From Syngnathus acus (lineage: Eukaryota; Chordata; Actinopteri; Syngnathiformes; Syngnathidae): a stretch of DNA of 64,000 bases. Position 1 is the first letter of the stretch. Each line of letters starts with the position of its first letter. This document shows, piece by piece, positions 46,070 to 58,500 of the stretch. Under the pieces are notes generated by a model. That model saw nothing but the letters and a program-made list of their open reading frames with translations, ran no database searches and had not been told where the DNA came from. The DNA lies in NCBI RefSeq assembly GCF_901709675.1, contig NW_023590225.1, positions 1-64,000 on the forward strand. Direction: 5' to 3'. Made by a program: the position numbers and the translations under genes.

Positions 46070-46250
46070 ACCTAACCCTAACCCCTGACCTCTAACCCTA
46101 ACCCCTGACCTCTAACCCCTAACCTTGACCCCTAATCCTAACCCCTAGCCCTGACCCTCCTAACCCTAACCCCTGACCCCTAACCTTAACCCCTAATCCT
46201 AACCCCTAATCCTAACCCTTGACCCCTAGCTCTGACCCTAACCCTAACCT
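46070..46250 (+). repeat. Degenerate telomere-like repeat
   Basis: CCCTAACCCCTGACCTC-type repeats after the PLE 3' end, shorter than in the tandem copies, leading into the next pseudo-LTR. Confidence 0.9.
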
Positions 46251-46632
46251 TAATCTCTAAGGAAAACAGTGGGTTGAATATAAAAACAAAACATTAGGTC
46301 AAGAATAATGCAAAGTGAATAGGCATAATGTAATCCAGGGTTGGAAGTTTAGGTTGGTTTCTTTGATTTTTTTCTCTCACTGTTCAACTTTTTTTTCCAT
46401 CTTGCTGGCCGAAGACCTGGGTAGCGCCTCAGCTACTCGGGGGAGGTTCTGGCAGAGGTGCATTCTCACTTCGCCGTCCTTCGTACCCAATCCAGATTTT
46501 ATGTGACCTGGTACGGCGGGTTTACTGCGGGGACATGCGTAGGCCCGTGCCTTCCGTTGCCTTCTATCTAACCGACAGGGTCGGCGGACCCTTTGGGGAA
46601 GGTTTAGCGAGACAAACTCAAAATACCTAACC
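46251..46632 (+). mobile_element. Solo PLE pseudo-LTR
   Basis: Complete ~380-bp pseudo-LTR, ending at AAATACCTAACC and continuing straight into regular telomeric repeat. Confidence 0.8.
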
Positions 46633-46734
46633 CTAACCCTAACCCTAACCCTAACCCTAACCCTAACCCTAACCCTAACCCTAACCCCTAACCCTAACCC
46701 TAACCCTAACCCTAACCCTAACCCTAACCCTAAC
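46626..46734 (+). repeat. Telomeric (CCCTAA)n tract
   Basis: About 18 hexamers with one CCCCTAA, joining a solo pseudo-LTR to a 5'-truncated PLE that begins CAGATTCTCGGGGG. Confidence 0.95.
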
Positions 46735-47970
46735 AGATTCTCGGGGGATGTATGAATTAACTATTTCCTTTGACATAAGCGGGATCGGATACATAGAAGG
46801 GGGCTTTAAAGGAGAAGTCAGTTACTTTTAACACGATTTAACCCAAAAAAAAGGGGGCGCCAAAGAGGCCTCAATTGGTGGAAGGGAGAGCCATAAGGGA
46901 GGCGGTGAGGTTTTTCTTCTCCCTAGTTTGGCCTCTGGGGGGCAACATTCTCTAATCTAAAAACATGGGCTTTCCAACGGACGGTTAGTTGGAAAAATAT
47001 TTAGTTAGGGTACAATGACAGAAAAAAAATGAAAGAGGAAAGTGATCCAACAGAGATTTGGTGGAAAATAACAACTTCTTGGATGACATAAAATTTATTA
47101 AGAGTGGAAATAATACTTTAAGCGTCATTAACACAGGTGGACCACATGGATTCCAATTTGCATTTATGAGAATAAGGGTGGTCCCCCAATAAAACTGAAC
47201 TGTGGGAAAACAACATTAAGAGGGAAATAACAATAAATGGAATACAAAGGTTCATGTACGTTTAATAGTTTAACAAATCAATACAACAAAAGGACTAGAA
47301 GACGGACCAATTGATCTACTCTGTCTGCGTTAAAGCTGGACAGTTGACTGGACAAGCTACTGGATTTTCAATTGACGAAGTAGACACACTCCGGGGCTTG
47401 ATCGACCCCGGCGGGGCCTCCCTTGGGCGAGGGTGTCTGGTGATAATGGCCGAAACACTCTAAGACCCCAAGGTCCACTACTGATGAGGTGTCTACCAAA
47501 TTTTGACATCCAAATTACCTACAACAAAGACCCTTTTTAAACAAAACAGTTTTTTTTAACAAAAATAGATTTATGAAAAAATATATTAGTTCAAACACAA
47601 CTAAAGGTTAATGGACACAATTAATATAAGGGTGGTCTTGTATTTAAGACAAGGGTGGTTTTGTATTTAAGACAAGGAGGCCTTGGGGGTCTGTACTTTT
47701 CTGTAACTTTTCACGGTTTCCGTCTTGCTAGGGGGGGACCTGGGTGGCGTCTCGGCTGCCCGGAGTAGATTCTGGCGGAGTTGCGTCCTCACTTTGCCAT
47801 CCTTCGTACCGAAAAAGAGATAGAAGAACAATCCAGATTTGGTATTACCTGGTACGGCGAGGTTTACTGCAGGGAATATACACGGGTCGGTGACTTCCGT
47901 TGCCTTTTTTCTGGCCGACGGGATCGACGAATCCTTTAGGGAGGGTATAATGAGACAAATTCAAAGTACC
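46735..47970 (+). mobile_element. 5'-truncated PLE joined to telomeric repeat
   Basis: Starts inside the 3' UTR at a point equivalent to ~45,103 of the near full-length element. It contains the folded module (47,380-47,496) and a full 3' pseudo-LTR module (~47,715-47,970). No coding sequence. It shares the full-length-specific 3' UTR segment, so it descends from an autonomous-type element. Confidence 0.85.
47380..47496 (+). ncRNA. Folded RNA module in the 5'-truncated PLE
   Basis: Same module as at 45,741, with the outer complement kept. Confidence 0.55.
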
Positions 47971-48251
47971 TAACCCTAATCCCTGACCTCTAGCCCTAAC
48001 CCCTGACCTCTGGCCCTAGCCTTGACCCCGAGCCCCTAATCCTTAGCCCTGGCCCTACTAACCCTACTAACCCTAACCCTAGCCCCTGACCCCTAACCTT
48101 AACCCCTAATTCTAACCCCTAACCCTAACCCCTAAATCCTAACCCTTGACCCCTGGCCCTGATCCTACTAACCCTAACCCCTAACCCCTAACCCTGACCC
48201 TAACCCCTAGCCCCTGACCCCTAGCCCTGACCCTTACCCTAAACCTAACCT
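47968..48251 (+). repeat. Degenerate telomere-like repeat
   Basis: Element-borne CCCTAACCCCTGACC-type tail with many CCTAGCC and CCTGGCC variants. Close in order to the tandem-copy tails. Confidence 0.88.
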
Positions 48252-48629
48252 TAATCTTTAAGGAAAACAGTGGTTAAATATAAAAACAAAACATTAGGTT
48301 AAGAATAATGCAAAGTGGATAGGCATAATGTAATCCAAGGTTGGAAAGGTAAGTGAGTTTCTCTCAATTTTTTCTCTAAAAAATTTTTTTTCCATCTTGC
48401 TGGCCGAAGACCTGGGTAGCGCCTCAGCTACTCGGGGGAGGTTCTGGTTGAAGTGCAGTCTCACTTTGCCGACCTTCGTACCCACTCCAAAATTTATGCG
48501 ACTCTGGTACGGTGAGGTTTACTGACGGAGACATGCGTCGGCCTGTGCCCTCCGCTGCCTTCTATCTAACCAACTGGGTCGGCGGACCCTTTGGGGAATG
48601 TGTAGCGAGATAACCTTAAAAACCTAACC
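48252..48629 (+). mobile_element. Solo PLE pseudo-LTR, diverged subtype
   Basis: Same subtype as the pseudo-LTR at 63,189 (TTTATGCGACTCTGG, AACTGGGTCGG). It stops at AAAACCTAACC, where the 63-kb copy continues TCGCCCGAGC, and passes into telomeric repeat. Confidence 0.8.
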
Positions 48630-48675
48630 CTAACCCTAACCCTAACCCTAACCCTAACCCTAACCCTAACCCTAG
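48622..48675 (+). repeat. Telomeric tract at the PLE/satellite border
   Basis: About 8 regular hexamers. To its right no further CCCTAA tract occurs until 63,095. Confidence 0.93.
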
Positions 48676-48740
48676 CCCGGTACCAAGTGACCCACGGACC
48701 GGTACCGGTCCGCGGCCCGGTGGTTGGGGACCACTGCCAT
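48676..48740. mobile_element. Possible hAT-type transposon end fragment
   Basis: GC-rich GGACCGGTACCGGTCCGCGG, a near-perfect palindrome, followed by GTTGGGGACCACTG. This resembles terminal sequence of hAT DNA transposons widespread in vertebrates. Only ~65 bp, so the call is tentative. Confidence 0.35.
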
Positions 48741-50735
48741 AAGGGACCGGGGCGGACGCTAAACCACGCACTCAACTCGGCAATCTGAAGCACCCAAGAG
48801 CGCTTTTTACTAGAAAACGTGCTCAGCTCGTCGAGAAAATGCACTCTAAGCAATACAATTAAAAATGCTTATAAAACATAAACCAAACGTTGCAGGTGGT
48901 CATTTCTTCATGCGCAGTGATAAACTCGGCACTCTGAAGCACCCAAGAGCGCTTTTTACTTTGCCAACCTAACCAGAGTGACGGGAGAGGCACCATCCAG
49001 AAAACGTGCTCAGCTCGTCGAGAAAATGCGATTTAAGCAATAAAACTAAAAATGCTTATAAAACATAAACCAAACGTTGCAGGTTGTCATTTCTTCATGC
49101 GCAGTGATAAACTGGGCACTCTGAAGCCCTCAAGAGCACTTTTTACTATGCCAACCTAACCAGAGTGACGGGAGAGGCACCATCCAGAAAACGTGCTCAG
49201 CTCGTCGAGAAAATGCGATTTAAGCAATAAAATTAAAAATGCTTATAAAACATAAACCAAACGTTGCAGGTGGTCATTTCTTCATGCGCAGTGATAAACT
49301 CGGCACTCTGAAGCACCCAAGAGCGCTTTTAACTAGAAAACGTGCTCAGCTCGTCGAGAAAATGCGCTCTAATCAATACAATTAAAAATGCTCATAAAAC
49401 ATAAACCAAACGTTGCAGGTGGTCATTTCTTCATGTGCAGTGATAAACTCGGCACTCTGAAGCACCCAAGAGCGCTTTTTACTTTTCCAACCTAACCAGA
49501 GTGACGGGAGAGGCACCATCCAGAAAACGTGCTCAGCTCATCGAGAAAATGCGATTTAAGCAATAAAACTAAAAATGCTTATAAAACATAAACCAAACGT
49601 TGCAGGTGGTCATTTCTGCATGCGCAGTGATAAACTGGGCACTCTGAAGCCCCCAAGAGCACTTTTTACTATGCCAACCTAACCAGAGTGACGGGAGAGG
49701 CACCATCCAGAAAACGTGCTCAGCTCGTCGAGAAAATGCGATTTAAGCAATAAAACAAAAAATGCTTATAAAACATAAACCAAACGTTGCATGTGGTCAT
49801 TTCTGCATGCGCAGTGATAAACCCGGCACTCTGAAGCACCCAAGAGCGCTTTTTACTAGAAAACGTGCTCAGCTCGTCGAGAACATGCGCTCTAAGCAAT
49901 ACAATTAAAAATGCTTATAAAACATAAACCAAACGTTGCAGGTGGTCATTTCTTCATGCGCAGGGATAAACTCTGCACTCTGAAGCACCCAAGAGCACTT
50001 TTTACTTTGCCAACCTAACCAGAGTGACGGGAGAGGCACCATCCAGAAAACGTGCTCAGCTCGTCGAGAAAATGCGATTTAAGCAATAAAACTAAAAATG
50101 CTTATAAAACATAAACCAAACGTTGCAGGTGGTCATTTCTGCATGCGCAGTGATAAACTGGGCACTCTGAAGCCCCCAAGAGCACTTTTTACTATGCCAA
50201 CCTAACCAGAGTGACGGGAGAGGCACCATCCAGAAAACGTGCTCAGCTCGTCGAGAAAATGCGATTTAAGCAATAAAACAAAAAATGCTTATAAAACATA
50301 AACCAAACGTTGCAGGTGGTCATTTCTGCATGCGCAGTGATAAACCCGGCACTCTGAAGCACCCAAGAGCGCTTTTTACTAGAAAACGTGCTCAGCTCGT
50401 CGAGAACATGCGCTCTAAGCAATACAATTAAAAATGCTTATAAAACATAAACCAAACGTTGCAGGTGGTCATTTCTTCATGCGCAGTGATAAACTCTGCA
50501 CTCTGAAGCACCCAAGAGCACTTTTTACTTTGCCAACCTAACCAGAGTGACGGGAGAGGCACCATCCAGAAAACGTGCTCAGCTCGTCGAGAAAATGCGA
50601 TTTAAGCAATAAAACTAAAAATGCTTATAAAACATAAACCAAACGTTGCAGGTGGTCATTTCTGCATGCGCAGTGATAAACTCCGCACTCTGAAGGACCC
50701 AAGAGCGCTTTTTACTATGCCAACTTAACCAGAGT
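48741..50735. repeat. 187-bp / 149-bp satellite, block 1
   Basis: The CACTCTGAAG phase recurs at 187 bp (48,931, 49,118, 49,305). Some units are 149 bp because they lack a ~38-bp piece holding CCAACCTAACCAGAGTGACGGGAGAGG. The long and short forms alternate in recurring patterns. The block is entered through GGACGCTAAACCACGCACTC, a piece also present at the right-hand borders of both 108-bp blocks. Confidence 0.92.
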
Positions 50736-51735
50736 GACGTGAGGCGACCGGGCGCGGACGCTAACTCACGCCCGGCAAGAGCGCTCGGAAGGCGGATAGG
50801 CTTTCACGGAAGCCCCGCCAGCAGGTCCGCGGGCCATTTAGGGTCCCATAAGTGACCGTGCGCGGTCTCTAACTCACGCCCGGCAGGAGTGCTCGGAGGG
50901 CGGATAGGCTTTCACGGAGGTACCGCCAGCCGGTCCGCGGGCTATTTAGGGTCCCATAACTGACCGGGCGCGGTCTCAAACCCACGCCCGGCAGGAGTGC
51001 TCGGAGGGCGGATAGGCATTCACGGAGGTCCCGCCAGCCGGTCCGCGGGCTATTTAGGGTCCCATAACTGACCGGGCGCGGTCTCTAACTCAGGCCCGGC
51101 AGGAGTGCTCGGAGGGCGGATAGGCATTCACGGAGGTCCCGCCAGCCGGTCCGCGGGCCATTTAGGGTCCCATACGTGACCGGGCGCGGTCTCTAAGTCA
51201 GGCCCGGCAGGAGTGCTCGGAGGGCGGATAGGCATTCACGGAAGTCCCGCCAGCCGGTCCGCGGGCCATTTAGGGTCCCATACGTGACCGGGCGCGGTCT
51301 CTAAGTCAGGCCCGGCAGGAGTGCTCGGAGGGCGGATAGGCATTCACGGAGGTCCCGCCAGCCGGTCCGCGGGCCATTCAGGGTGCCATACATGACCGGG
51401 CGCGGTCTCTAACTCAGGCCCGGCAGGAGTGCTCGGAGGGCGGACAGGCATTCACGGAGGTCCCGCCAGCCGGTCCGCGGGCCATTTAGGGTCCCATATG
51501 TGACCGGGCGCGGTCTCTAACTCAGGCCCGGCAGGAGTGCTCGGAGGGCGGATAGGCATTCACGGAGGTCCCGCCAGCCGGTCCGCGGGCCATTCAGGGT
51601 CCCATAACTGACCGGGCGCGGTCTCTAACCCACGCCCGGCAGGAGTGCTCGGAGGGCAGACAGGCTTTCACGGAGCTCCCGCCAGCCGGTCCGCGGGCCA
51701 AATAGGGTCCCATAAGGGACCGGGGGCGGACGCTA
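50736..51735. repeat. GC-rich 108-bp satellite, block 1
   Basis: About nine units with the phase marker GAGTGCTCGG and the CCGCCAGCCGGTCCGCGGGCC segment, CpG-rich. Entered from the 187-bp satellite at a junction (GACGTGAGGCGACCGGGCGC) that recurs at 58,500. Confidence 0.92.
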
Positions 51736-52652
51736 AACCACGCACTCAACTCGGCACTCTGAAGCACCCAAGAGCGCTTTTTACTAGAAAACGTGCTCAG
51801 CTCGTCGAGAAAATGCACTCTAAGCAATACAATTAAAAATGCTTATAAAACATAAACCAAACGTTGCAGGTGGTCATTTCTTCATGCGCAGTGATAAACT
51901 CGGCACTCTGAAGCACCCAAGAGCGCTTTTTACTTTGCCAACCTAACCAGAGTGACGGGAGAGGCACCAGCCAGAAAACGTGCTCAGCTCGTCGAGAAAA
52001 TTCGATTTAAGCAATAAAACTAAAAATGCTTATAAAACATAAACCAAACGTTGCAGGTGGTCATTTCTTCATGTGCAGTGATAAACTCGGCACTCTGAAG
52101 CACCCAAGAGCGCTTTTTACTTTTCCAACCTAACCAGAGTGACGGGAGAGGCACCATCCAGAAAACGTGCTCAGCTCGTCGAGAAAATGCGATTTAAGCA
52201 ATAAAACATAAAATGCTTATAAAACATAAACCAAACGTTGCAGGTGGTCATTTCTGCATGCGCAGTGATAAACCCGGCACTCTGAAGCACCCAAGAGCGC
52301 TTTTAACTAGAAAACGTGCTCAGCTCGTCGAGAAAATGCGCTCTAAGCAATACAATTAAAAATGCTCATAAAACATAAACCAAACGTTGCAGGTGGTCAT
52401 TTCTTTATGTGCAGTGATAAACTCGGCACTCTGAAGCACCCAAGAGCGCTTTTTACTTTGCCAACCTAACAAGAGTGACGGGAGAGGCACCATCCAGAAA
52501 ACGTGCTCAGCTCGTCGAGAAAATGCGATTTAAGCAATAAAACTAAAAATGCTTATAAAACATAAACCAAACGTTGCAGGTGGTCATTTCTGCATGCGCA
52601 ATGATAAACTGGGCACTCTGAAGCCCCCAAGAGCACTTTTTACTATGCCAAC
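51736..52652. repeat. 187-bp / 149-bp satellite, block 2, left part
   Basis: Continuation of the same satellite, ending at the CCAAC target site of the inserted LTR. Confidence 0.92.
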
Positions 52653-54599
52653 TGTCAAACGCGCACTTTATTATAGTGGCACCGGCTCCCCAGTAACGGG
52701 TTCAATAAGCCGGGGGTGAAGGGACTCGTCCGTAGCTGACCACCCGAGTTAAATTAATTCTACCAGAATCAATCTAATTTCTCTACGACGCCAATCCTTT
52801 TTAAGTCATCCGACGCGCGAGCCGAGTAACTCTATTCGAGGCGAGTCGTCGATATGACCGCGCCGTAATGATGGCTCCCTTCGGTTGTTTGATGCTGGTA
52901 TTACGTTACGGATATTTTTTAGATGTCTTTGTTAAGACCTCAAGGATTCGTTAATTTACTAGAGCGCCCTCGCTCTAGCTGAACTCAAGATAACTACTTC
53001 GAACCAGATCTGACAATTCCTGATGTTAAGGATTAAATCTGTCTTCACGTTAAAAAGAATTGAACGGATTTAAAGAATGACTATGATAGGGAAATAAAGA
53101 CATTTTAAAGTTGTAATTACCGCATATAAAACCATGCCCGACATAGTTAATACGAAATAATCGATAACCGAATTAAGGCTTAAGAAGAGATTTAATGAAT
53201 AAGCAAGAAAAAGACTTCCAAGTCGAAAAAACAAAAAACAAGACTCACCCACACAGAACAAAAGAGGAGACTAAAGGTCTAAAATCCTATTTGGTTGAAC
53301 AAGTCGAGTGATCGGCTCTCCTTTGTTCCAAAATCCGAATTCTGTTTAAAAAAGAAGAAAGGTCTGGCCGTGAGGAGCCTAGCCTAAAAAGTAAAATTGG
53401 CGACTTCTCCTTTCTGTCCCAGCGGCTGTCTCCTCTGCCTTCCTCGAAGCTTAAAATTTGACAAAGTCCAATTCGAAGACTCTGGAAATTCATCTCAGTA
53501 GATTTTGGTTCAATCTGAAAAAGAATGCAAAGTCCATCTTCGTTCTTTTAGTCCGGGCAGCGACACGGCCATCGCCGTGATTTCGGAGAAGCGTCGCCCC
53601 GACTGGGGAGGAGGAGCGCGCCGTTCTGTGTCCGGGCCTCATATTTATATGCTTCTGGCATTACCTCATCGGAATTACCTCACCGGAATTACCCCACCGG
53701 AATACGTGGGTGCACCTCGGTTGTCCTGGCAACCTTGCTTCAAGCAGCAATCACCCTTAATAGGTGTTTCCTGTTTTGCTCGTTCCGGCATTACCTCATC
53801 GGAATTACCTCACCGGAATACGTGGGTGTACCTCGGTTGTCCTGGCAACCTTGCTTCAAGCAGCAATCACCCTTAATTGGTGTTTCCTGTTTTGCTCGTT
53901 CCGGCATTACCTCATCGGAATTACCTCACTGGAATTACGTGGGTGTACCTCGGTTGTCCTGGCAACCTTGCTTCAAGCAGCAATCACCCTTAATTGGTGT
54001 TTCCTGTTTTGCTCGTTCCGGCATTACCTCATCGGAATTACCTCACCGGAATTACCCCACCGGAATACGTGGGTGCCCCTCGGTTGTCTTGGCAACCTTG
54101 CTTCAAGCAGCAATCACCCTTAATAGGTGTTTCCTGTTTTGCTCGTTCTGGCATTTAGTATATAGCCCTTAATGTCTCCTCTTCAACTTAATACATTCAG
54201 GTATGGATGGAACACCAATGTTAAATACAGGTTGGACAAAACATTGCAACATGAATCACATATATCTTGTCACATAATAGTACTTAACACAATAATGGGT
54301 TCCTCCAACTTAAACACATATATTGATATTGCTCAAGCTGTTACATCTTAAAATTATGGCATAGCAAACTCTTATTCCAAAATTGTGCGTTGCTACGTGT
54401 TTGAACAGGTCGTGTCCTCCCAATTGCTAACAATTTAATTGATTAGATTTGTTAATTTCCATCCGGTCACCCCTATGTCAAGCTTTAACACCATCTCCTG
54501 GTGAAATTTTGAACTACGACATGTTTTGGGATAGCCAATGTGCCTGGGCCAAATTCAATACCTAATTTTACACCATCTGTACCACCATGCCACTCGACA
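52653..54599. mobile_element. Probable solo LTR inserted in satellite
   Basis: 1,947 bp beginning TGTC and ending GACA (5'-TG...CA-3'), flanked by CAAC on both sides (52,649-52,652 and 54,600-54,603). Removing it with one CAAC restores an ordinary satellite unit. The 4-bp duplication and TG/CA ends fit a Ty3/gypsy-like or retroviral LTR left by LTR-LTR recombination. No coding frame is convincing. It is long for an LTR, partly because of an internal minisatellite. A non-coding DNA transposon is the alternative. Confidence 0.6.
53645..54160. repeat. Minisatellite, period ~116-130 bp, inside the LTR
   Basis: Four to five repeats marked by GTTTTGCTCGTT (53,773, 53,889, 54,006, 54,136), each with 2-3 nested CTCACCGGAATTAC sub-repeats whose number varies. 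That variation explains the uneven period. Confidence 0.85.
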
Positions 54600-57500
54600 C
54601 AACCTAACCAGAGTGACGGGAGAGCCACCATCCAGAAAACGTGCTCAGCTCGTCGAGAAAATGCGATTTAAGCAATAAAATTAAAAATGCTTATAAAACA
54701 TAAACCAAACGTTGCAGGTGGTCATTTCTTCATGCGCAGTGATAAACTCGGCACTCTGAAGCACCCAAGAGCGCTTTTAACTAGAAAACGTGCTCAGCTC
54801 GTCGAGAAAATGCGCTCTAAGCAATACAATTAAAAATGCTCATAAAACATAAACCAAACGTTGCAGGTGGTCATTTCTTCATGTGCAGTGATAAACTCGG
54901 CACTCTGAAGCACCCAAGAGCGCTTTTTACTTTTCCAACCTAACCAGAGTGACGGGAGAGGCACCATCCAGAAAACGTGCTCAGCTCATCGAGAAAATGC
55001 GATTTAAGCAATAAAACTAAAAATGCTTATAAAACATAAACCAAACGTTGCAGGTGGTCATTTCTTCATGCGCAGTGATAAACTCGGCACTCTGAAGCAC
55101 CCAAGAGCACTTTTTACTTTGCCAACCTAACCAGAGTGACGGGAGAGGCACCATCCAGAAAACGTGCTCAGCTCGTCGAGAAAATGCGATTTAAGCAATA
55201 AAACTAAAAATGCTTATAAAACATAAACCAAACGTTGCAGGTGGTCATTTCTTCATGCGCAGTGATAAACTCGGCACTCTCAAGCCCCCAAGAGCGCTTT
55301 TTACTATGCCAACCTAACCAGAGTGACGGGAGAGCCACCATCCAGAAAACGTGCTCAGCTCGTCGAGAAAATGCGATTTAAGCAATAAAATTAAAAATGC
55401 TTATAAAACATAAACCAAACGTTGCAGGTGGTCATTTCTTCATGCGCAGTGATAAACTCGGCACTCTGAAGCACCCAAGAGCGCTTTTTACTTTGCCAAC
55501 CTAACCAGAGTGACGGGAGAGGCACCATCCAGAAAACGTGCTCAGCTCGTCGAGAAAATGTGATTTAAGCAATAAAACTAAAAATGCTTATAAAACATAA
55601 ACCAAACGTTGCAGGTGGTCATTTCTGCATGCGCAGTGATAAACTGGGCACTCTGAAGCCCCCAAGAGCACTTTTTACTATGCCAACCTAACCAGAGTGA
55701 CGGGAGAGGCACCATCCAGAAAACGTGCTCAGCTCGTCGAGAAAATGCGATTTAAGCAATAAAATTAAAAATGCTTATAAAACATAAACCAAACGTTGCA
55801 GGTGGTCATTTCTTCATGCGCAGTGATAAACTCGGCACTCTGAAGCACCCAAGAGCGCTTTTAACTAGAAAACGTGCTCAGCTCGTCGAGAAAATGCGCT
55901 CTAAGCAATACAATTAAAAATGCTCATAAAACATAAACCAAACGTTGCAGGTGGTCATTTCTTCATGTGCAGTGATAAACTCGGCACTCTGAAGCACCCA
56001 AGAGCGCTTTTTACTTTGCCAACCTAACCAGAGTGACGGGAGAGGCACCATCCAGAAAACGTGCTCAGCTCATCGAGAAAATGCGATTTAAGCAATAAAA
56101 CTAAAAATGCTTATAAAACATAAACCAAACGTTGCAGGTGGTCATTTCTGCATGCGCAGTGATAAACTGGGCACTCTGAAGCCCCCAAGAGCACTTTTTA
56201 CTATGCCAACCTAACCAGAGTGACGGGAGAGGCACCATCCAGAAAACGTGCTCAGCTCGTCGAGAAAATGCGATTTAAGCAATAAAACAAAAAATGCTTA
56301 TAAAACATAAACCAAACGTTGCAGGTTGTCATTTCTGCATGCGCAGTGATAAACTCGGCACTCTGAAGCACCCAAGAGCGCTTTTAACTAGAAAACGTGC
56401 TCAGCTCGTCAAGAAAATGCGCTCTAAGCAATACAATTAAAAATGCTTATAAAACATAAACCAAACGTTGCAGGTGGTCATTTCTGCATGCGCAGTGATA
56501 AACTGGGCACTCTCAAGCCCCCAAGAGCACTTTTTACTATGCCAACCTAACCAGAGTGACGGGAGAGGCACCATCCAGAAAACGTGCTCAGTTCGTCGAG
56601 AAAATGCGATTTAAGCAATAAAACAAAAAATGCTTATAAAACATAAACCAAACGTTGCAGGTGGTCATTTCTTCATGCGCAGTGATAAACTCGGCACTCT
56701 GAAGCACCCAAGAGCGCTTTTTACTTTGCCAACCTAACCAGAGTGACGGGAGAGGCACCATCCAGAAAACGTGCTCAGCTCGTCGAGAAAATGCGATTTA
56801 AGCAATAAAACTAAAAATGCTTATAAAACATAAACCAAACGTTGCAGGTGGTCATTTCTGCATGCGCAGTGATAAACTCGGCACTCTGAAGCCCCCAAGA
56901 GCACTTTTTACTATGCCAACCTAATCAGAGTGACGGGAGAGGCACCATCCAGAAAACGTGCTCAGCTCGTCGAGAAAATGCGATTTAAGCAATAAAACTA
57001 AAAATGCTTATAAAACATAAACCAAACGTTGCAGGTGGTCATTTCTGCATGCGCAGTGATAAACTCGGCACTCTGAAGCACCCAAGAGCGCTTTTTACTA
57101 GAAAACGTGCTCAGCTCGTCGAGAAAATGCGCTCTAAGCAATACAATTAAAAATGCTTATAAAACATAAACCAAACGTTGCAGGTGGTCATTTCTTCATG
57201 CGCAGTGATAAACTCGGCACTCTGAAGCACCCAAGAGCACTTTTTACTTTGCCAACCTAACCAGAGTGACGGGAGAGGCACCATCCAGAAAACGTGCTCA
57301 GCTCGTCGAGAAAATGCGATTTAAGCAATAAAACTAAAAATGCTTATAAAACATAAACCAAACGTTGCAGGTGGTCATTTCTTCATGCGCAGTGATAAAC
57401 TCGGCACTCTCAAGCCCCCAAGAGCGCTTTTTACTATGCCAACCTAACCAGAGTGACGGGAGAGCCACCATCCAGAAAACGTGCTCAGCTTGTCGAGAAA

Positions 57501-58500
57501 ATGCGATTTAAGCAATAAAATTAAAAATGCTTATAAAACATAAACCAAACGTTGCAGGTGGTCATTTCTTCATGCGCAGTGATAAACTCGGCACTCTGAA
57601 GCACCCAAGAGCGCTTTTAACTAGAAAACGTGCTCAGCTCGTCGAGAAAATGCGCTCTAAGCAATACAATTAAAAATGCTCATAAAACATAAACCAAACG
57701 TTGCAGGTGGTCATTTCTTCATGTGCAGTGATAAACTCGGCACTCTGAAGCACCCAAGAGCGCTTTTTACTTTTCCAACCTAACCAGAGTGACGGGAGAG
57801 GCACCATCCAGAAAACGTGCTCAGCTCATCGAGAAAATGCGATTTAAGCAATAAAACTAAAAATGATTATAAAACATAAACCAAACGTTGCAGGTGGTCA
57901 TTTCTGCATGCGCAGTGATAAACTGGGCACTCTGAAGCCCCCAAGAGCACTTTTTACTATACCAACCTAACCAGAGTGACGGGAGAGGCACCATCCAGAA
58001 AACGTGCTCAGCTCGTCGAGAAAATGCGATTTAAGCAATAAAACAAAAAATGCTTATAAAACATAAACCAAACGTTGCAGGTGGTCATTTCTTCATGCGC
58101 AGTGATAAACCCGGCACTCTGAAGCACCCAAGAGCGCTTTTTACTAGAAAACGTGCTCAGCTCGTCGAGAACATGCGCTCTAAGCAATACAATTAAAAAT
58201 GCTTATAAAACATAAACCAAACGTTGCAGGTGGTCATTTCTTTATGCGCAGTGATAAACTCGGCACTCTGAAGCACCCAAGAGCACTTTTTACTTTGCCA
58301 ACCTAACCAGAGTGACGGGAGAGGCACCATCCAGAAAACGTGCTCAGCTCGTCGAGAAAATGCGATTTAAGCAATAAAACTAAAAATGCTTATAAAAAAT
58401 AAACCAAACGTCGCAGGTTGTCATTTCTTCATGCGCAGTGATAAACTCCGCACTCTGAAGGACCCAAGAGCGCTTTTTACTATGCCAACTTAACCAGAGT
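54600..58500. repeat. 187-bp / 149-bp satellite, block 2, right part
   Basis: More than 20 units of the same satellite. Segments of several units recur in the same order (for example ~54,600-55,310 and ~57,430-57,960), indicating higher-order repeat structure. Confidence 0.92.

Larger units (their letters stand above)
38281..46077 (+). mobile_element. Near full-length Penelope-like element with both ORFs intact
   Basis: 5' pseudo-LTR 38,281-38,807 (enlarged by a small SINE/LINE-tail insertion), 5' UTR to 39,213, ORF1 39,214-40,650, ORF2 40,647-42,824, long AT-rich 3' UTR 42,825-46,077 with the folded module, then degenerate telomeric repeat. The 3' end is cut short: the text jumps from TTTTCTGTA to AAATACCTAACC, losing most of the 3' module. 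It is the best candidate for an autonomous driver in this window. Confidence 0.9.

Noticed and set aside
53505-54172. Overlapping frames of 119-145 residues at the minisatellite
   Set aside because: They translate the 116-bp repeat in rotating frames, have no domain, and the repeat period shifts frame from copy to copy.
48741-58500. CENP-B box in the 187-bp satellite, which would suggest a centromere
   Set aside because: I looked for a TTCG...CGGG arrangement and found only GTGACGGGAG without the rest.
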